DNA from: Pseudomonadota bacterium
GTDB lineage: Bacteria; Pseudomonadota; Alphaproteobacteria; Sphingomonadales; Sphingomonadaceae
Length of the DNA stretch: 7,371 nt
Direction of reading: 5' to 3'
NCBI GenBank assembly: GCA_023386515.1
Contig: JAEWJQ010000051.1
Coordinates: 1 to 7,371, forward strand
In this document: positions 1-6,026 of the stretch, one piece after another
Numbering within the stretch: the stretch's first letter is position 1
Layout: each line of letters begins with the position of its first letter
Notes under the pieces: generated by a model
Seen by the model: the letters and a program-made list of their open reading frames with translations, nothing else
Told to the model about the DNA's origin: nothing
The model's database searches: none
Program-made: the position numbers and the translations under genes

Positions 1-923
1 TGCGCGGTGATCGGCGTCGGGTAACGGTTCGGATTCTCCGCGGTGATAGTCTGCGGCAGCGTCTCGATCAGAAAATCCGGCGCCGGGTGCAGGAAGAATG
101 GCATCGAATAGCGGGAGTGGCCGCGCCGTTCCGGTGCCGGATTGACCACCCGGTGCGTCGTCGACGGCAGCACGTGATTGGTCAGTCGCTGCAGCATGTC
201 GCCGACATTGACCACCATCGCGCCCGCCGGCGGCTTGATCGCCAGCCACTGGCCGGAATGCCGGTCGAGCAGTTCCAGCCCGGCCTCTTCCGCGCCGAGC
301 AGCAGCGTGATCAGGTTGATGTCCTCGTGCGCCCCGGCTCGCACGCCCTCGGCATCGACCGGGATCGGCGGATAATGGAGCAGGCGCAGCACCGAATTGC
401 CGTCCGTCACCGCCCGATCGAACCAATTCTTCTCCAGCCCGAGGTGGAGCGCGATCGCCGATAGCAACCGGTCGCCGGCGCGATCGAAGGCGGCGAACAG
501 TTCGACGAACGTGTCCTTGAAGCCTTCCGGGCGGGCGGGCCAGACGTTGGGCGCCATCTGTCCGGCGAAGCGATGCCCCTCCGGCAGCTCCCGGCCGACA
601 TGCCAGAATTCCTTGAGGTCGACGTGCTTGGCGTCCTTGGCGATCTCCATCTTGAACGGCGTGTAGCCGCGCGCGCCGCCGCCGCCCTCGACGAAGTACT
701 GCCGCTTCTCGTCCTCGGGCAGCGCGAACAGCGCTTCGGTTTCCGCCCAGGCGCGGTCGATCAATTCCTGCGGCACGCCATGGTCGGCGACGATCGCAAA
801 GCCGAACCGCTCGAATGAGCCACCGAAGGCGGCGGCGAAGGCCTGCGGATCACGGTCCAGCTCGGCGAGGCTGAGAACGGGCACGTCGGCGGTCGACGGG
901 GCGGCGGCGGGCGTATCGAGCAT
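1..923 (-). CDS. Isopenicillin N synthase family Fe(II) oxygenase, 3' end cut off
   Basis: Cytosolic non-haem iron dioxygenase of the 2-oxoglutarate/Fe(II) superfamily, IPNS-like branch. About 307 residues are visible and the C-terminus lies beyond the left edge; family members are usually a little over 300 residues, so little is missing. The N-terminal DIOX_N-type segment reads VPVLSLAELD and later GFAIVADHGVP. The jelly-roll core carries the iron triad: His199 and Asp201 in GAHEDINLITLL, and His257 in TTHRVVNP. The co-substrate motif Arg-x-Ser is at Arg271-Tyr-Ser273 (SRYSMPFF). All ligands are present, so it should be active. The start is the ATG at 923, just downstream of a good promoter, with only a weak ribosome site. 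It is divergent from the peptidase gene. Real IPNS makes penicillin, but in this kind of genome family members act on unknown substrates; neither sequence nor neighbours identify one, so I give no gene symbol. Confidence 0.93.
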   Translation of the reverse strand, partial: MLDTPAAAPSTADVPVLSLAELDRDPQAFAAAFGGSFERFGFAIVADHGVPQELIDRAWAETEALFALPEDEKRQYFVEGGGGARGYTPFKMEIAKDAKHVDLKEFWHVGRELPEGHRFAGQMAPNVWPARPEGFKDTFVELFAAFDRAGDRLLSAIALHLGLEKNWFDRAVTDGNSVLRLLHYPPIPVDAEGVRAGAHEDINLITLLLGAEEAGLELLDRHSGQWLAIKPPAGAMVVNVGDMLQRLTNHVLPSTTHRVVNPAPERRGHSRYSMPFFLHPAPDFLIETLPQTITAENPNRYPTPITA

Positions 924-951
924 GATCGTCAAATCCGTTTGTTACCGGACG

Positions 952-980
952 ATTATAGGGATGCGGGATGCCCGCGTCAT
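952..980 (-). promoter_or_regulatory. Sigma-70-type promoter for the oxygenase gene
   Basis: On the minus strand a perfect -10 hexamer TATAAT (957 to 952) lies 17 bases from ATGACG (980 to 975), which matches 4 of 6 bases of TTGACA. Transcription would begin near 945, leaving a leader of roughly 20 bases before the ATG at 923. The spacer contains the perfect inverted repeat GCGGG-ATG-CCCGC (963-975), which touches the inner end of the -35 box and could be a repressor site or chance. Prediction from sequence only. Confidence 0.55.
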
Positions 981-1044
981 GCCCCCGCAACATCGATTCG
1001 GCAGGATGATTCGCTTTGTCGCCACGGCAAACGAGAGCCGGAAT

Positions 1045-1071
1045 GGGACAGGCGGCATGCCATTGTATAAC
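1045..1071 (+). promoter_or_regulatory. Weak candidate promoter for the M23 peptidase gene
   Basis: TATAAC at 1066-1071 matches 5 of 6 bases of the -10 consensus. The best -35 is GGGACA at 1045-1050 (4 of 6) with a short 15-base spacer. The spacer contains the palindrome GGCATGCC. In such GC-rich DNA an AT-rich hexamer in an intergenic region is suggestive, but the -35 is poor, so this is tentative. Confidence 0.3.
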
Positions 1072-1111
1072 GTTTCGCCGCACCGCACTCCCGTTTGAGC
1101 GCGCCGGCCGG

Positions 1112-1165
1112 GCGTCAGACTTGTGGCGGCGGGACGATTGTGGCCAGAGACTGTGCGTCTGACGC
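1112..1165. repeat. 9-bp perfect inverted repeat in the peptidase leader
   Basis: GCGTCAGAC at 1112-1120 is the exact reverse complement of GTCTGACGC at 1157-1165, with 36 bases between. It lies between the candidate promoter and the chosen start of the peptidase gene, so it could be the stem of a leader hairpin or a pair of half-sites. Two TTGTGGC direct repeats sit between the arms. No known riboswitch class is recognisable. Confidence 0.5.
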
Positions 1166-1242
1166 GGGTGGGGCTGCGTGGCACGACGATCACCGATGCC
1201 GGGTCCGGTCAGGGCGGACGCGGCGCTTCTGCTTGGGGTCCG

Positions 1243-2427
1243 ATGAACAAGTTTGCCCGTTCCGCCGTCGCTTTGGGTGCGCGCGCCCGCTCTTTCTTCA
1301 TCACGCGCGATGTGATGTTCCACGATGGCCGCGCGCTGCGCCGCTTCAGCGTCTCCGGTCGGACGCAGGCGGTGATCGCCGCATTCGGTGCGATGACGGT
1401 CAGCCTGTCGGGCTATGGCGCGGCCCACGCCGCCTATCGCACCGCGACGGTGACCGGGGTCGTGGCGCCGACGCCCGCCGGCCAGAAGATGGAGCAGATG
1501 CAGCGCCAGATCGGCGCGATGAAGGCGCAGGTCACCACCATCCAGCATCTCGCCCAGGAACATGCGCAACGGGTCGAACAGCGCCAGGCGCTGCTCACCG
1601 CCGTGCTGACCGGCAAGGGCGACGAACAGAAGCTGGCGATGGCGACGCTCGCCGTCGAGCAGGCGCCGAACCGCACCGCCGCCGCCGTCGTCGATCCGCT
1701 GCTGAAGGTCGAGGCGCGCCAGGCGCAGCTTGCCGGGCTGGCGCAGAAGCTGGTCGACCGCAAGCTTGCCCAGACCAATGCGACGCTGCGCAAGCTGGGC
1801 GTCGCCAATCGCATCTCCGCCAAGCCGGTCGCGATGGGCGGTCCGCTGATCGACGCCAACAGCGCCGAGGCGCAGGCCGATCTAAAGGCGGACGCGCAGT
1901 TCCGCACCCTGTTCCAGAGCTGGAAGAAGCTCGACACGCTGCAGCAGGGCGCGATCGCGATCCCCTCGGTGCAGCCGGTCCAGCATCTGCAGTTCACCAG
2001 CAATTTCGGTATCCGTTCCGACCCGTTCCGCGGCACCGCCGCGATGCATGCCGGCGTCGACATTCCCGGTCCGGTCGGCACGCCGATCTATGCCACCGCC
2101 GACGGCATCGTCGCCCATGCCGCACGCCAGGGTGGCTATGGCAACATGGTCGAGATCAACCATGGCAAGGGCATCGCCACGCGCTACGGCCATCTGTCGA
2201 AGATCCTCGTTACCGACGGCAGCCGGGTGACCCGCGGCCAGTTGATCGCGCTGATGGGTTCGACCGGCCGTTCCACCGGCCCGCATCTCCATTATGAGGT
2301 CCGCATCGACGGTCATGCGGTCAATCCGGTGCCGTTCCTGACCACGGCCGACTATCTGCTCGCCGCGCAGGACCGCAGCGTCCATGTCGTGCCCGTCACC
2401 ACCGACGGTCCCGCTGCGCAGGACTGA
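1243..2427 (+). CDS. M23 family (LytM-type) metallopeptidase
   Basis: Probable peptidoglycan endopeptidase of 394 residues, acting outside the cytoplasmic membrane. After a basic N-terminal stretch (about 1-41) comes one hydrophobic segment (about 43-57), followed by a possible signal-peptidase site near Ala61-His-Ala63; it may be a cleaved signal or a membrane anchor. Residues about 81-115 are Gln/Glu/Lys-rich and helical, likely coiled coil. The C-terminal M23 domain (about 255-375) has the zinc ligands His269 and Asp273 (MHAGVDIPG) and His350, with catalytic His317 (YGHLS) and His348 (GPHLHYEV), by alignment to LytM. The full set means it should be an active enzyme and not a degenerate EnvC-like activator. 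The ATG at 1243 is chosen because the protein then begins with a typical secretion N-terminus; a GTG at 1123 in frame would add 40 low-complexity residues. It is monocistronic, with a terminator following. The exact bond it cuts is unknown. Confidence 0.92.
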   Translation: MNKFARSAVALGARARSFFITRDVMFHDGRALRRFSVSGRTQAVIAAFGAMTVSLSGYGAAHAAYRTATVTGVVAPTPAGQKMEQMQRQIGAMKAQVTTIQHLAQEHAQRVEQRQALLTAVLTGKGDEQKLAMATLAVEQAPNRTAAAVVDPLLKVEARQAQLAGLAQKLVDRKLAQTNATLRKLGVANRISAKPVAMGGPLIDANSAEAQADLKADAQFRTLFQSWKKLDTLQQGAIAIPSVQPVQHLQFTSNFGIRSDPFRGTAAMHAGVDIPGPVGTPIYATADGIVAHAARQGGYGNMVEINHGKGIATRYGHLSKILVTDGSRVTRGQLIALMGSTGRSTGPHLHYEVRIDGHAVNPVPFLTTADYLLAAQDRSVHVVPVTTDGPAAQD

Positions 2428-2466
2428 ATTCGGGTACGAACGCGATCGGATTAGCGAATCAGGGTT

Positions 2467-2493
2467 GGGCGGGGGCGAACCCCGCCCTTTCTC
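2467..2493 (+). terminator. Rho-independent-type terminator after the M23 gene
   Basis: GGGCGGGG (2467-2474) pairs perfectly with CCCCGCCC (2480-2487) around a 5-base GCGAA loop, and the stem is followed by TTTCT with further T's downstream. It lies 40 bases after the peptidase stop and separates that gene from erpA. The T-tract is interrupted, so termination may be partial. Confidence 0.75.
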
Positions 2494-2657
2494 GTTCTGG
2501 CGGGCCGGACGTCGAAACCGCTGTCGTACAAGCGGCGGAGGAGCTAGCGTTCCGGAGCTCTTTCTCAACGCTGCGTAACGAAATGTCTTAGCCAGTATCG
2601 ACCGCGCAACGTTCAGGCGACAAGAGTGTCAAGACTCGTGGGACCTGCCACCGCCGG

Positions 2658-2686
2658 TTGCCGCCCCCACCCGAAGCGCCTATCTC
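2658..2686 (+). promoter_or_regulatory. Candidate promoter abutting the erpA start
   Basis: TTGCCG (2658-2663, 4 of 6) and TATCTC (2681-2686, 4 of 6) are 17 bases apart. The predicted transcription start falls at about 2692-2694, which is the ATG of erpA itself (2693), implying a leaderless mRNA. This agrees with the lack of any purine-rich ribosome site before that ATG. The rest of the 2428-2692 gap holds the upstream terminator and nothing else that I recognise. Confidence 0.35.
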
Positions 2687-2692
2687 CCGGCC

Positions 2693-3031
2693 ATGGCCAC
2701 GCTCGCTGCCGACATCGCCCTCACCCCTGCCGCTGCCGCGCGCGTCGCCGCGATCGCCGCGCGCCAGGGGAAGCCTGCCATCCTGCGCCTGTCAGTAGAG
2801 GGCGGCGGCTGTTCGGGATTCCAGTACAAATTCGGCCTCGCCGACGCGCCCGCCGGCGACGACACGGTCGCCACGACGGATGATGCGACGCTGGTGGTCG
2901 ACAGCATCAGCCTCGATCTCGTCCGCGGGGCGCAGGTCGACTATGTCGAATCGCTCGGCGGCGCCGCCTTCCGCGTCGAGAATCCCAACGCGTCCTCGGG
3001 CTGCGGCTGCGGCTCCAGCTTCGCGGTCTGA
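2693..3031 (+). CDS. erpA: Iron-sulfur cluster insertion protein ErpA (A-type carrier)
   Basis: HesB/IscA-fold scaffold of 112 residues that receives iron-sulfur clusters from the Isc or Suf machinery and passes them to apoproteins in the cytosol. The three cluster-binding cysteines are present: Cys40 in GGGCSGFQY, and Cys104 and Cys106 in the C-terminal CGCGSSF motif. The 64- and 2-residue spacings equal those of E. coli ErpA. The NPNA block before the CGC motif and the overall length favour ErpA over IscA or SufA, although A-type carriers are hard to tell apart by sequence alone. Neither isc nor suf genes are in view. The ATG at 2693 puts the N-terminus where the family begins, but no ribosome site precedes it (see the promoter entry). 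The xthA gene follows after 3 bases, so the two are surely co-transcribed. Confidence 0.93.
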   Translation: MATLAADIALTPAAAARVAAIAARQGKPAILRLSVEGGGCSGFQYKFGLADAPAGDDTVATTDDATLVVDSISLDLVRGAQVDYVESLGGAAFRVENPNASSGCGCGSSFAV

Positions 3032-3034
3032 CGG

Positions 3035-3805
3035 GTGAAGCTCGTCACCTATAACGTCAACGGCATCAAGGCGCGGTTGCCACGCCTGCTCGAATATCTC
3101 GAGGAGCAGCAGCCGGACGTCGTCTGCCTGCAGGAACTCAAGACGACCGACGAGACCTTCCCCGCGCAGGAGATTGCCGATGCCGGCTATGGCGCGATCT
3201 GGCACGGGCAGAAGGGGTTCAACGGCGTCGCCGTCCTCGCGCGCGGCCAGCAGCCGGTCGAGCGCCAGCGCGGCCTTGCCGGCGAGCCGGAGGACGAGCA
3301 CAGCCGCTATCTCGAATGCGAGGTCGACGGCCTGGTCGTGGCCTCCATCTACCTGCCCAATGGCAATCCGCAGCCGGGGCCCAAGTTCGACTATAAGCTG
3401 CGCTGGATGGACCGGCTCGCCGCCCGCGCGCAGGCGCTGCTCGACGAAGAAGTGCCGTCCGTGCTGATGGGCGACTATAACGTCATCCCCAACGACGACG
3501 ACACCTTCTCCGTCCGCGCGAGGGCCGACGACGCGTTGATGCAGCCGGAAAGCCGGCAGGCCTATCGCCGCCTGCTCACGCAGGGCTGGACCGACGCTTT
3601 GCGCACCCGCCAGCCCAAGGGCGGGGTGTGGACCTTCTGGGACTATCAGGCCGGCGCCTGGCAGCGCGACGCGGGGTTCCGCATCGACCATCTGCTGCTC
3701 AGCCCGATGACCGCCGACCGGCTGCTCGATGCCGGCGTCGACAAGGACTATCGCGGTCGCGAGAAGGCGAGCGACCACGCCCCGACCTGGGTGCGGTTGA
3801 AGTAG
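3035..3805 (+). CDS. xthA: Exodeoxyribonuclease III (AP endonuclease)
   Basis: DNA repair nuclease of 256 residues in the exonuclease/endonuclease/phosphatase fold. It cuts at abasic sites and removes 3'-blocking groups in base excision repair. The catalytic set matches E. coli ExoIII in order: Asn7 (TYNVNGIKAR), Glu34 (CLQELK), Tyr106 (YLPNGN), Asp147 and Asn149 (MGDYNV), Asp218 (FRIDHLLLS), and Asp247-His248 (SDHAP). The length is typical. The start is a GTG, because the family N-terminus (MKLVTYNVNG) begins exactly there. Only 3 bases separate it from the erpA stop and no clear ribosome site is visible, so translation probably depends on ribosomes finishing erpA. The gene ends against a convergent neighbour with a palindromic repeat in the gap. 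Family assignment is near certain; the biological partnership with erpA is inference. Confidence 0.96.
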   Translation: MKLVTYNVNGIKARLPRLLEYLEEQQPDVVCLQELKTTDETFPAQEIADAGYGAIWHGQKGFNGVAVLARGQQPVERQRGLAGEPEDEHSRYLECEVDGLVVASIYLPNGNPQPGPKFDYKLRWMDRLAARAQALLDEEVPSVLMGDYNVIPNDDDTFSVRARADDALMQPESRQAYRRLLTQGWTDALRTRQPKGGVWTFWDYQAGAWQRDAGFRIDHLLLSPMTADRLLDAGVDKDYRGREKASDHAPTWVRLK

Positions 3806-3824
3806 TTCCGGAAGGCCCCATCCC

Positions 3825-3902
3825 GTCATCCCCGCGGAGGCGGGGATCCAGACGCGCTGGCGTCAGTGAAGGCTACGATACCTCAGCGTCTCCGGGAATG
3901 AC
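3825..3902. repeat. 78-bp palindromic intergenic repeat element
   Basis: The ends are imperfect inverted repeats: GTCATCCCCG (3825-3834) against CGGGAATGAC (3893-3902), 9 of 10 paired. Inside are two perfect hairpins, CCCCGC-GGAG-GCGGGG (3830-3845) and GACGC-GCTG-GCGTC (3851-3864), and a further GCGTC at 3886-3890 that could pair with the first GACGC. The element fills almost the whole 109-base gap between convergent xthA and metC, stopping 12 bases before the metC stop codon. The GTCATCCCCGC...GCGGGGATCCAG head resembles short dispersed repeats that I remember from sphingomonads and other alphaproteobacteria. It encodes nothing. It could act as a two-way terminator or mRNA 3'-end stabiliser. 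Only one copy is in this window, so repetition is not shown here. Confidence 0.75.
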
Positions 3903-3914
3903 CAAATTTGCGGC

Positions 3915-5117
3915 TCACAACGCCGCCTGATACGCCGCCAGTCCCCGCTCCAGATCGGCGATCAGGTCCGCCGGGTCTTCCAGCCCGATTTGCAACCGCA
4001 CCACCGGCCCCGGAAATTCCCGCCGCGCCACGCTGCGGATGCGTGCCACGTCGACCGGTGTCGCCAGGCTCTCGAATCCGCCCCAGCTATAGCCGATGCC
4101 GAACAGGTCGAGCGTGTCGATCAACGCCGCCCGCGCCGCTTCGCCGCCCTCGCGCAGTACGAAGGCGAACAGCCCACTCGATCCCTTGAAGTCGCGCTTC
4201 CACACGTCGTGGCCGGGGCAGGAGGGCAGGGCCGGGTGCAGCACCTCCGCCACCTCCGGCCGGTTGGCCAGCCAATGGGCGATCTGCAGTGCGGATTGCT
4301 GATGCTGCGCCAGCCGCACGGCCATGGTGCGCAGGCCGCGGCTGCCTAGCCACGCATCGTCGGGACTGGTCACCTGACCGAGCTGGTGGCTCACGTCGCG
4401 CAGGGCGGCGAAGCGGCCTTGCGCTGCGGTCACCGACCCCATCATCACGTCGGAATGCCCGACGACATATTTGGTCGCGGCCAGGATCGTATAGTCGATG
4501 CCCTGTGCGATCGCCGGGAAGAACAGCGGCGTCGCCCAAGTGTTGTCGAGCAGCGTCGCAACCCCCCGTGCCTTGGCGGCGGCGACGATCGCCGGCACGT
4601 CCTGCACCTCGAAGGTCAGGCTGCCCGGGCTCTCGAGAAAGATCGCGCGGGTCCGCTCGCCGATCAGGTTCGCGATGCCGGCGCCGATCAGCGGATCGTA
4701 GAAGCGCGTCGTGATCCCGAACCGCTTGAGGAAGCCGTTGGCGAGGCTGCGCGTCGGTTCATAGGCGCTGTCGACCAGCAGCAGCTCGTCCCCCGGCGAC
4801 AGCACCGCGAGCAGGGCCGCCGCCACCGCCGCGACGCCGGACGGATAGAGGAAGGTCCCCTCCGCCCCCGGCTCCAGGCTGGTCAGCGCATCCGCGAGGC
4901 TCCACTGCGTCGGCGTGCCGCGCCGGCCATAATAGAGTCGGTGATGCGTGTCGCGCCCCGCCATGGCGCGCAGATCCGCCATCGAGTCATAGAGGATCGT
5001 CGATGCGCGCCACACCGGCGGGTTGACGATGCCCTGGGTCCATTCGGTCCGGCGCCCGGCCTGGACGACGCGCGTGGCGTCGCCGGCCGGACGATTGTCG
5101 TTGTCGTCGTCGGTCAA
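3915..5117 (-). CDS. metC: Cystathionine beta-lyase
   Basis: PLP enzyme of the Cys/Met metabolism family that splits cystathionine to homocysteine, pyruvate and ammonia in methionine synthesis; it can also release sulfide from cysteine. It is 400 residues from a TTG start. Landmarks: VNPPVWRAST (31-40), YGRRGTPT (63-70; Tyr63 and Arg65 contact PLP phosphate from the neighbouring subunit), SAYEPTR with stacking Tyr119, Asp191 in DNTWATP, PLP lysine Lys216 in AATKYVVGHSDVMMG, SWGGFES (344-350) and substrate-carboxylate Arg374. The TKYxxGHSD and SWGGFES motifs favour MetC over MetB or MetZ. No in-frame ATG lies between the sseA stop and the conserved start of the protein. The TTG is 4 bases after that stop, and the nearest GGGAG is 12 bases before it. 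An ATG at 5183 would need a 62-base overlap with sseA. Coupled translation with sseA is likely. Confidence 0.93.
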   Translation of the reverse strand: MTDDDNDNRPAGDATRVVQAGRRTEWTQGIVNPPVWRASTILYDSMADLRAMAGRDTHHRLYYGRRGTPTQWSLADALTSLEPGAEGTFLYPSGVAAVAAALLAVLSPGDELLLVDSAYEPTRSLANGFLKRFGITTRFYDPLIGAGIANLIGERTRAIFLESPGSLTFEVQDVPAIVAAAKARGVATLLDNTWATPLFFPAIAQGIDYTILAATKYVVGHSDVMMGSVTAAQGRFAALRDVSHQLGQVTSPDDAWLGSRGLRTMAVRLAQHQQSALQIAHWLANRPEVAEVLHPALPSCPGHDVWKRDFKGSSGLFAFVLREGGEAARAALIDTLDLFGIGYSWGGFESLATPVDVARIRSVARREFPGPVVRLQIGLEDPADLIADLERGLAAYQAAL

Positions 5118-5121
5118 GGTC

Positions 5122-5970
5122 TCAAGCGGCTCCCATCGCCTTCGGAGTGGAACGGTCGGCGCCCCATTCCGACCAGCTACCATCATAGATCGGCATGTCT
5201 CGGCCGAGCAGATGCGCGCCGAAGGCGAGCACCGCGGCGGTGATCCCGGACCCGCAGGTCGCGACCATCGGCCGGTCGAGATCGACACCCGCGTCCTCGA
5301 AGGCGCGGCGCAGCGTCTCGCCCTGCTTCCACGTCCCGTCGGCGTTGAACAGCTGCCCCTGCGGTAGATTCTTCGAACCTGGGATGTGCCCGGCGTGGGT
5401 CGCGGGGCGCGGGTCCGGCTCCTCGCCGGTGAAACGCGCGGCCGAGCGGGCGTCGACCACCTGTTCCGCGCCGCTGTCGACGTTCGCCTTCATATGGTCG
5501 AGCGTGCGCACCGGCTTGCTGTCCGCCCAAACGGTGAAGTGGCGATGGCGCTGCGTTTCCTTGCCGGTGGCGACCTCGCGCCCCTCCGCCTGCCATTTGC
5601 CGAGGCCGCCGTCGAGGATCGCGACGTCGTGCGCGCCGAAGGTGCGCAGCATCCACCACGCCCGCGCCGCCGTATGATGCGGCGAATTGTCGTAGAGGAC
5701 GATGCGGCTGCCATCGCCCAGCCCCAGGCTCTGCATGCGGCTGGCGAACTTCTCCGCGCTGGGCAGCATCATCGGCAGGTCGCTGTCGGTGTCCCGCAGC
5801 TCGCCGAGGTTCATGAACACGGCGCCGGGGATGTGCGCCGACTCATATTCCGCCACCGCGTCGCGCGGCGCTTCGCCCGGAAAATTGGCAAAGTAGGTGG
5901 CGTCGACGATACGAAGGTCGCTCGCCCCCATTTCGTCGGCCAGCCATTGCGTGGTCACCAACGCGTCCAT
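5122..5970 (-). CDS. sseA: 3-mercaptopyruvate sulfurtransferase (two-domain rhodanese)
   Basis: Cytosolic tandem-rhodanese enzyme of 282 residues (E. coli SseA is 281), moving sulfur from 3-mercaptopyruvate, or possibly thiosulfate, to a thiol or other acceptor through a persulfide. The N-terminal domain (about 1-135) is catalytically silent, with the usual IVDATYF, HIPGAVFMN and ILDGGLGKW blocks. The C-terminal domain (about 155-275) has VVDARSAARFTGEEP, HIPGSKNLP and the active loop CGSGITA with Cys239. CGSG[VI]TA is the mercaptopyruvate-type loop; thiosulfate-type rhodaneses have CRxGTT. The start at 5970 is set by GGAG six bases upstream and by length. ATGs at 5982 and 5985 would add only 4-5 residues, and still longer frames run into the photolyase gene. 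It lies 56 bases after the photolyase and 4 bases before metC, in one transcriptional direction. Confidence 0.93.
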   Translation of the reverse strand: MDALVTTQWLADEMGASDLRIVDATYFANFPGEAPRDAVAEYESAHIPGAVFMNLGELRDTDSDLPMMLPSAEKFASRMQSLGLGDGSRIVLYDNSPHHTAARAWWMLRTFGAHDVAILDGGLGKWQAEGREVATGKETQRHRHFTVWADSKPVRTLDHMKANVDSGAEQVVDARSAARFTGEEPDPRPATHAGHIPGSKNLPQGQLFNADGTWKQGETLRRAFEDAGVDLDRPMVATCGSGITAAVLAFGAHLLGRDMPIYDGSWSEWGADRSTPKAMGAA

Positions 5971-5974
5971 TGCT

Positions 5975-5980
5975 CTCTCC
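5975..5980 (-). promoter_or_regulatory. Ribosome binding site that decides the sseA start
   Basis: GGAGAG on the minus strand, whose GGAG core is 6 bases from the ATG at 5970. It lies downstream of the two alternative ATGs at 5985 and 5982, and so argues for the 282-residue form of SseA. Confidence 0.6.
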
Positions 5981-6026
5981 ATCATTAGCGTCGGGCAAAA
6001 CGCCTGGGGAGGAGGCCCGCACGACG

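Larger units (their letters stand above)
924..1242. other. Divergent intergenic region, no gene
   Basis: This 319-base gap separates the divergent oxygenase and peptidase genes. I find no convincing coding region: reading frames that cross it are continuations or shadows of the flanking genes. It holds a strong minus-strand promoter (952-980), a weaker plus-strand -10 candidate at 1066-1071, an 8-base palindrome GGCATGCC (1054-1061), a widely spaced 9-base inverted repeat (1112-1120 and 1157-1165), and two direct copies of TTGTGGC (1121-1127 and 1138-1144). If the plus-strand promoter is real, the peptidase mRNA has a leader of about 165 bases. Confidence 0.6.

Noticed and set aside
1123..1242. 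40-residue N-terminal extension of the M23 peptidase from a GTG
   Set aside because: The extension is low complexity and would push the hydrophobic secretion segment beyond residue 80. The ATG at 1243 is more natural, although no strong ribosome site decides it.
1095..2297. 400-codon plus-strand frame overlapping the M23 gene
   Set aside because: It is the neighbouring frame of the peptidase, very rich in Arg/Ala/Gly, and begins at a TTG; a shadow.
2624..2637. TTGACA on the minus strand (2632 to 2627) flanked by GAGT/ACTC
   Set aside because: No suitable -10 lies 15-19 bases downstream, and no minus-strand gene follows for it to drive.
3806..3813. Palindrome TTCCGGAA just after the xthA stop
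   Set aside because: An 8-base palindrome at a single place, with no T-tract and no spacing partner; too short to interpret.
2792..3829. Minus-strand open frame of 345 codons opposite erpA and xthA
   Set aside because: Its translation is a low-complexity Ala/Gly/Arg/Val-rich protein without family motifs, and it lies wholly antisense to two well-supported genes. Long antisense frames are expected in GC-rich DNA.
4386..5243. Plus-strand open frame of 285 codons opposite metC
   Set aside because: Arg/Ala-rich shadow with no recognisable domain, antisense to a gene with complete catalytic motifs.
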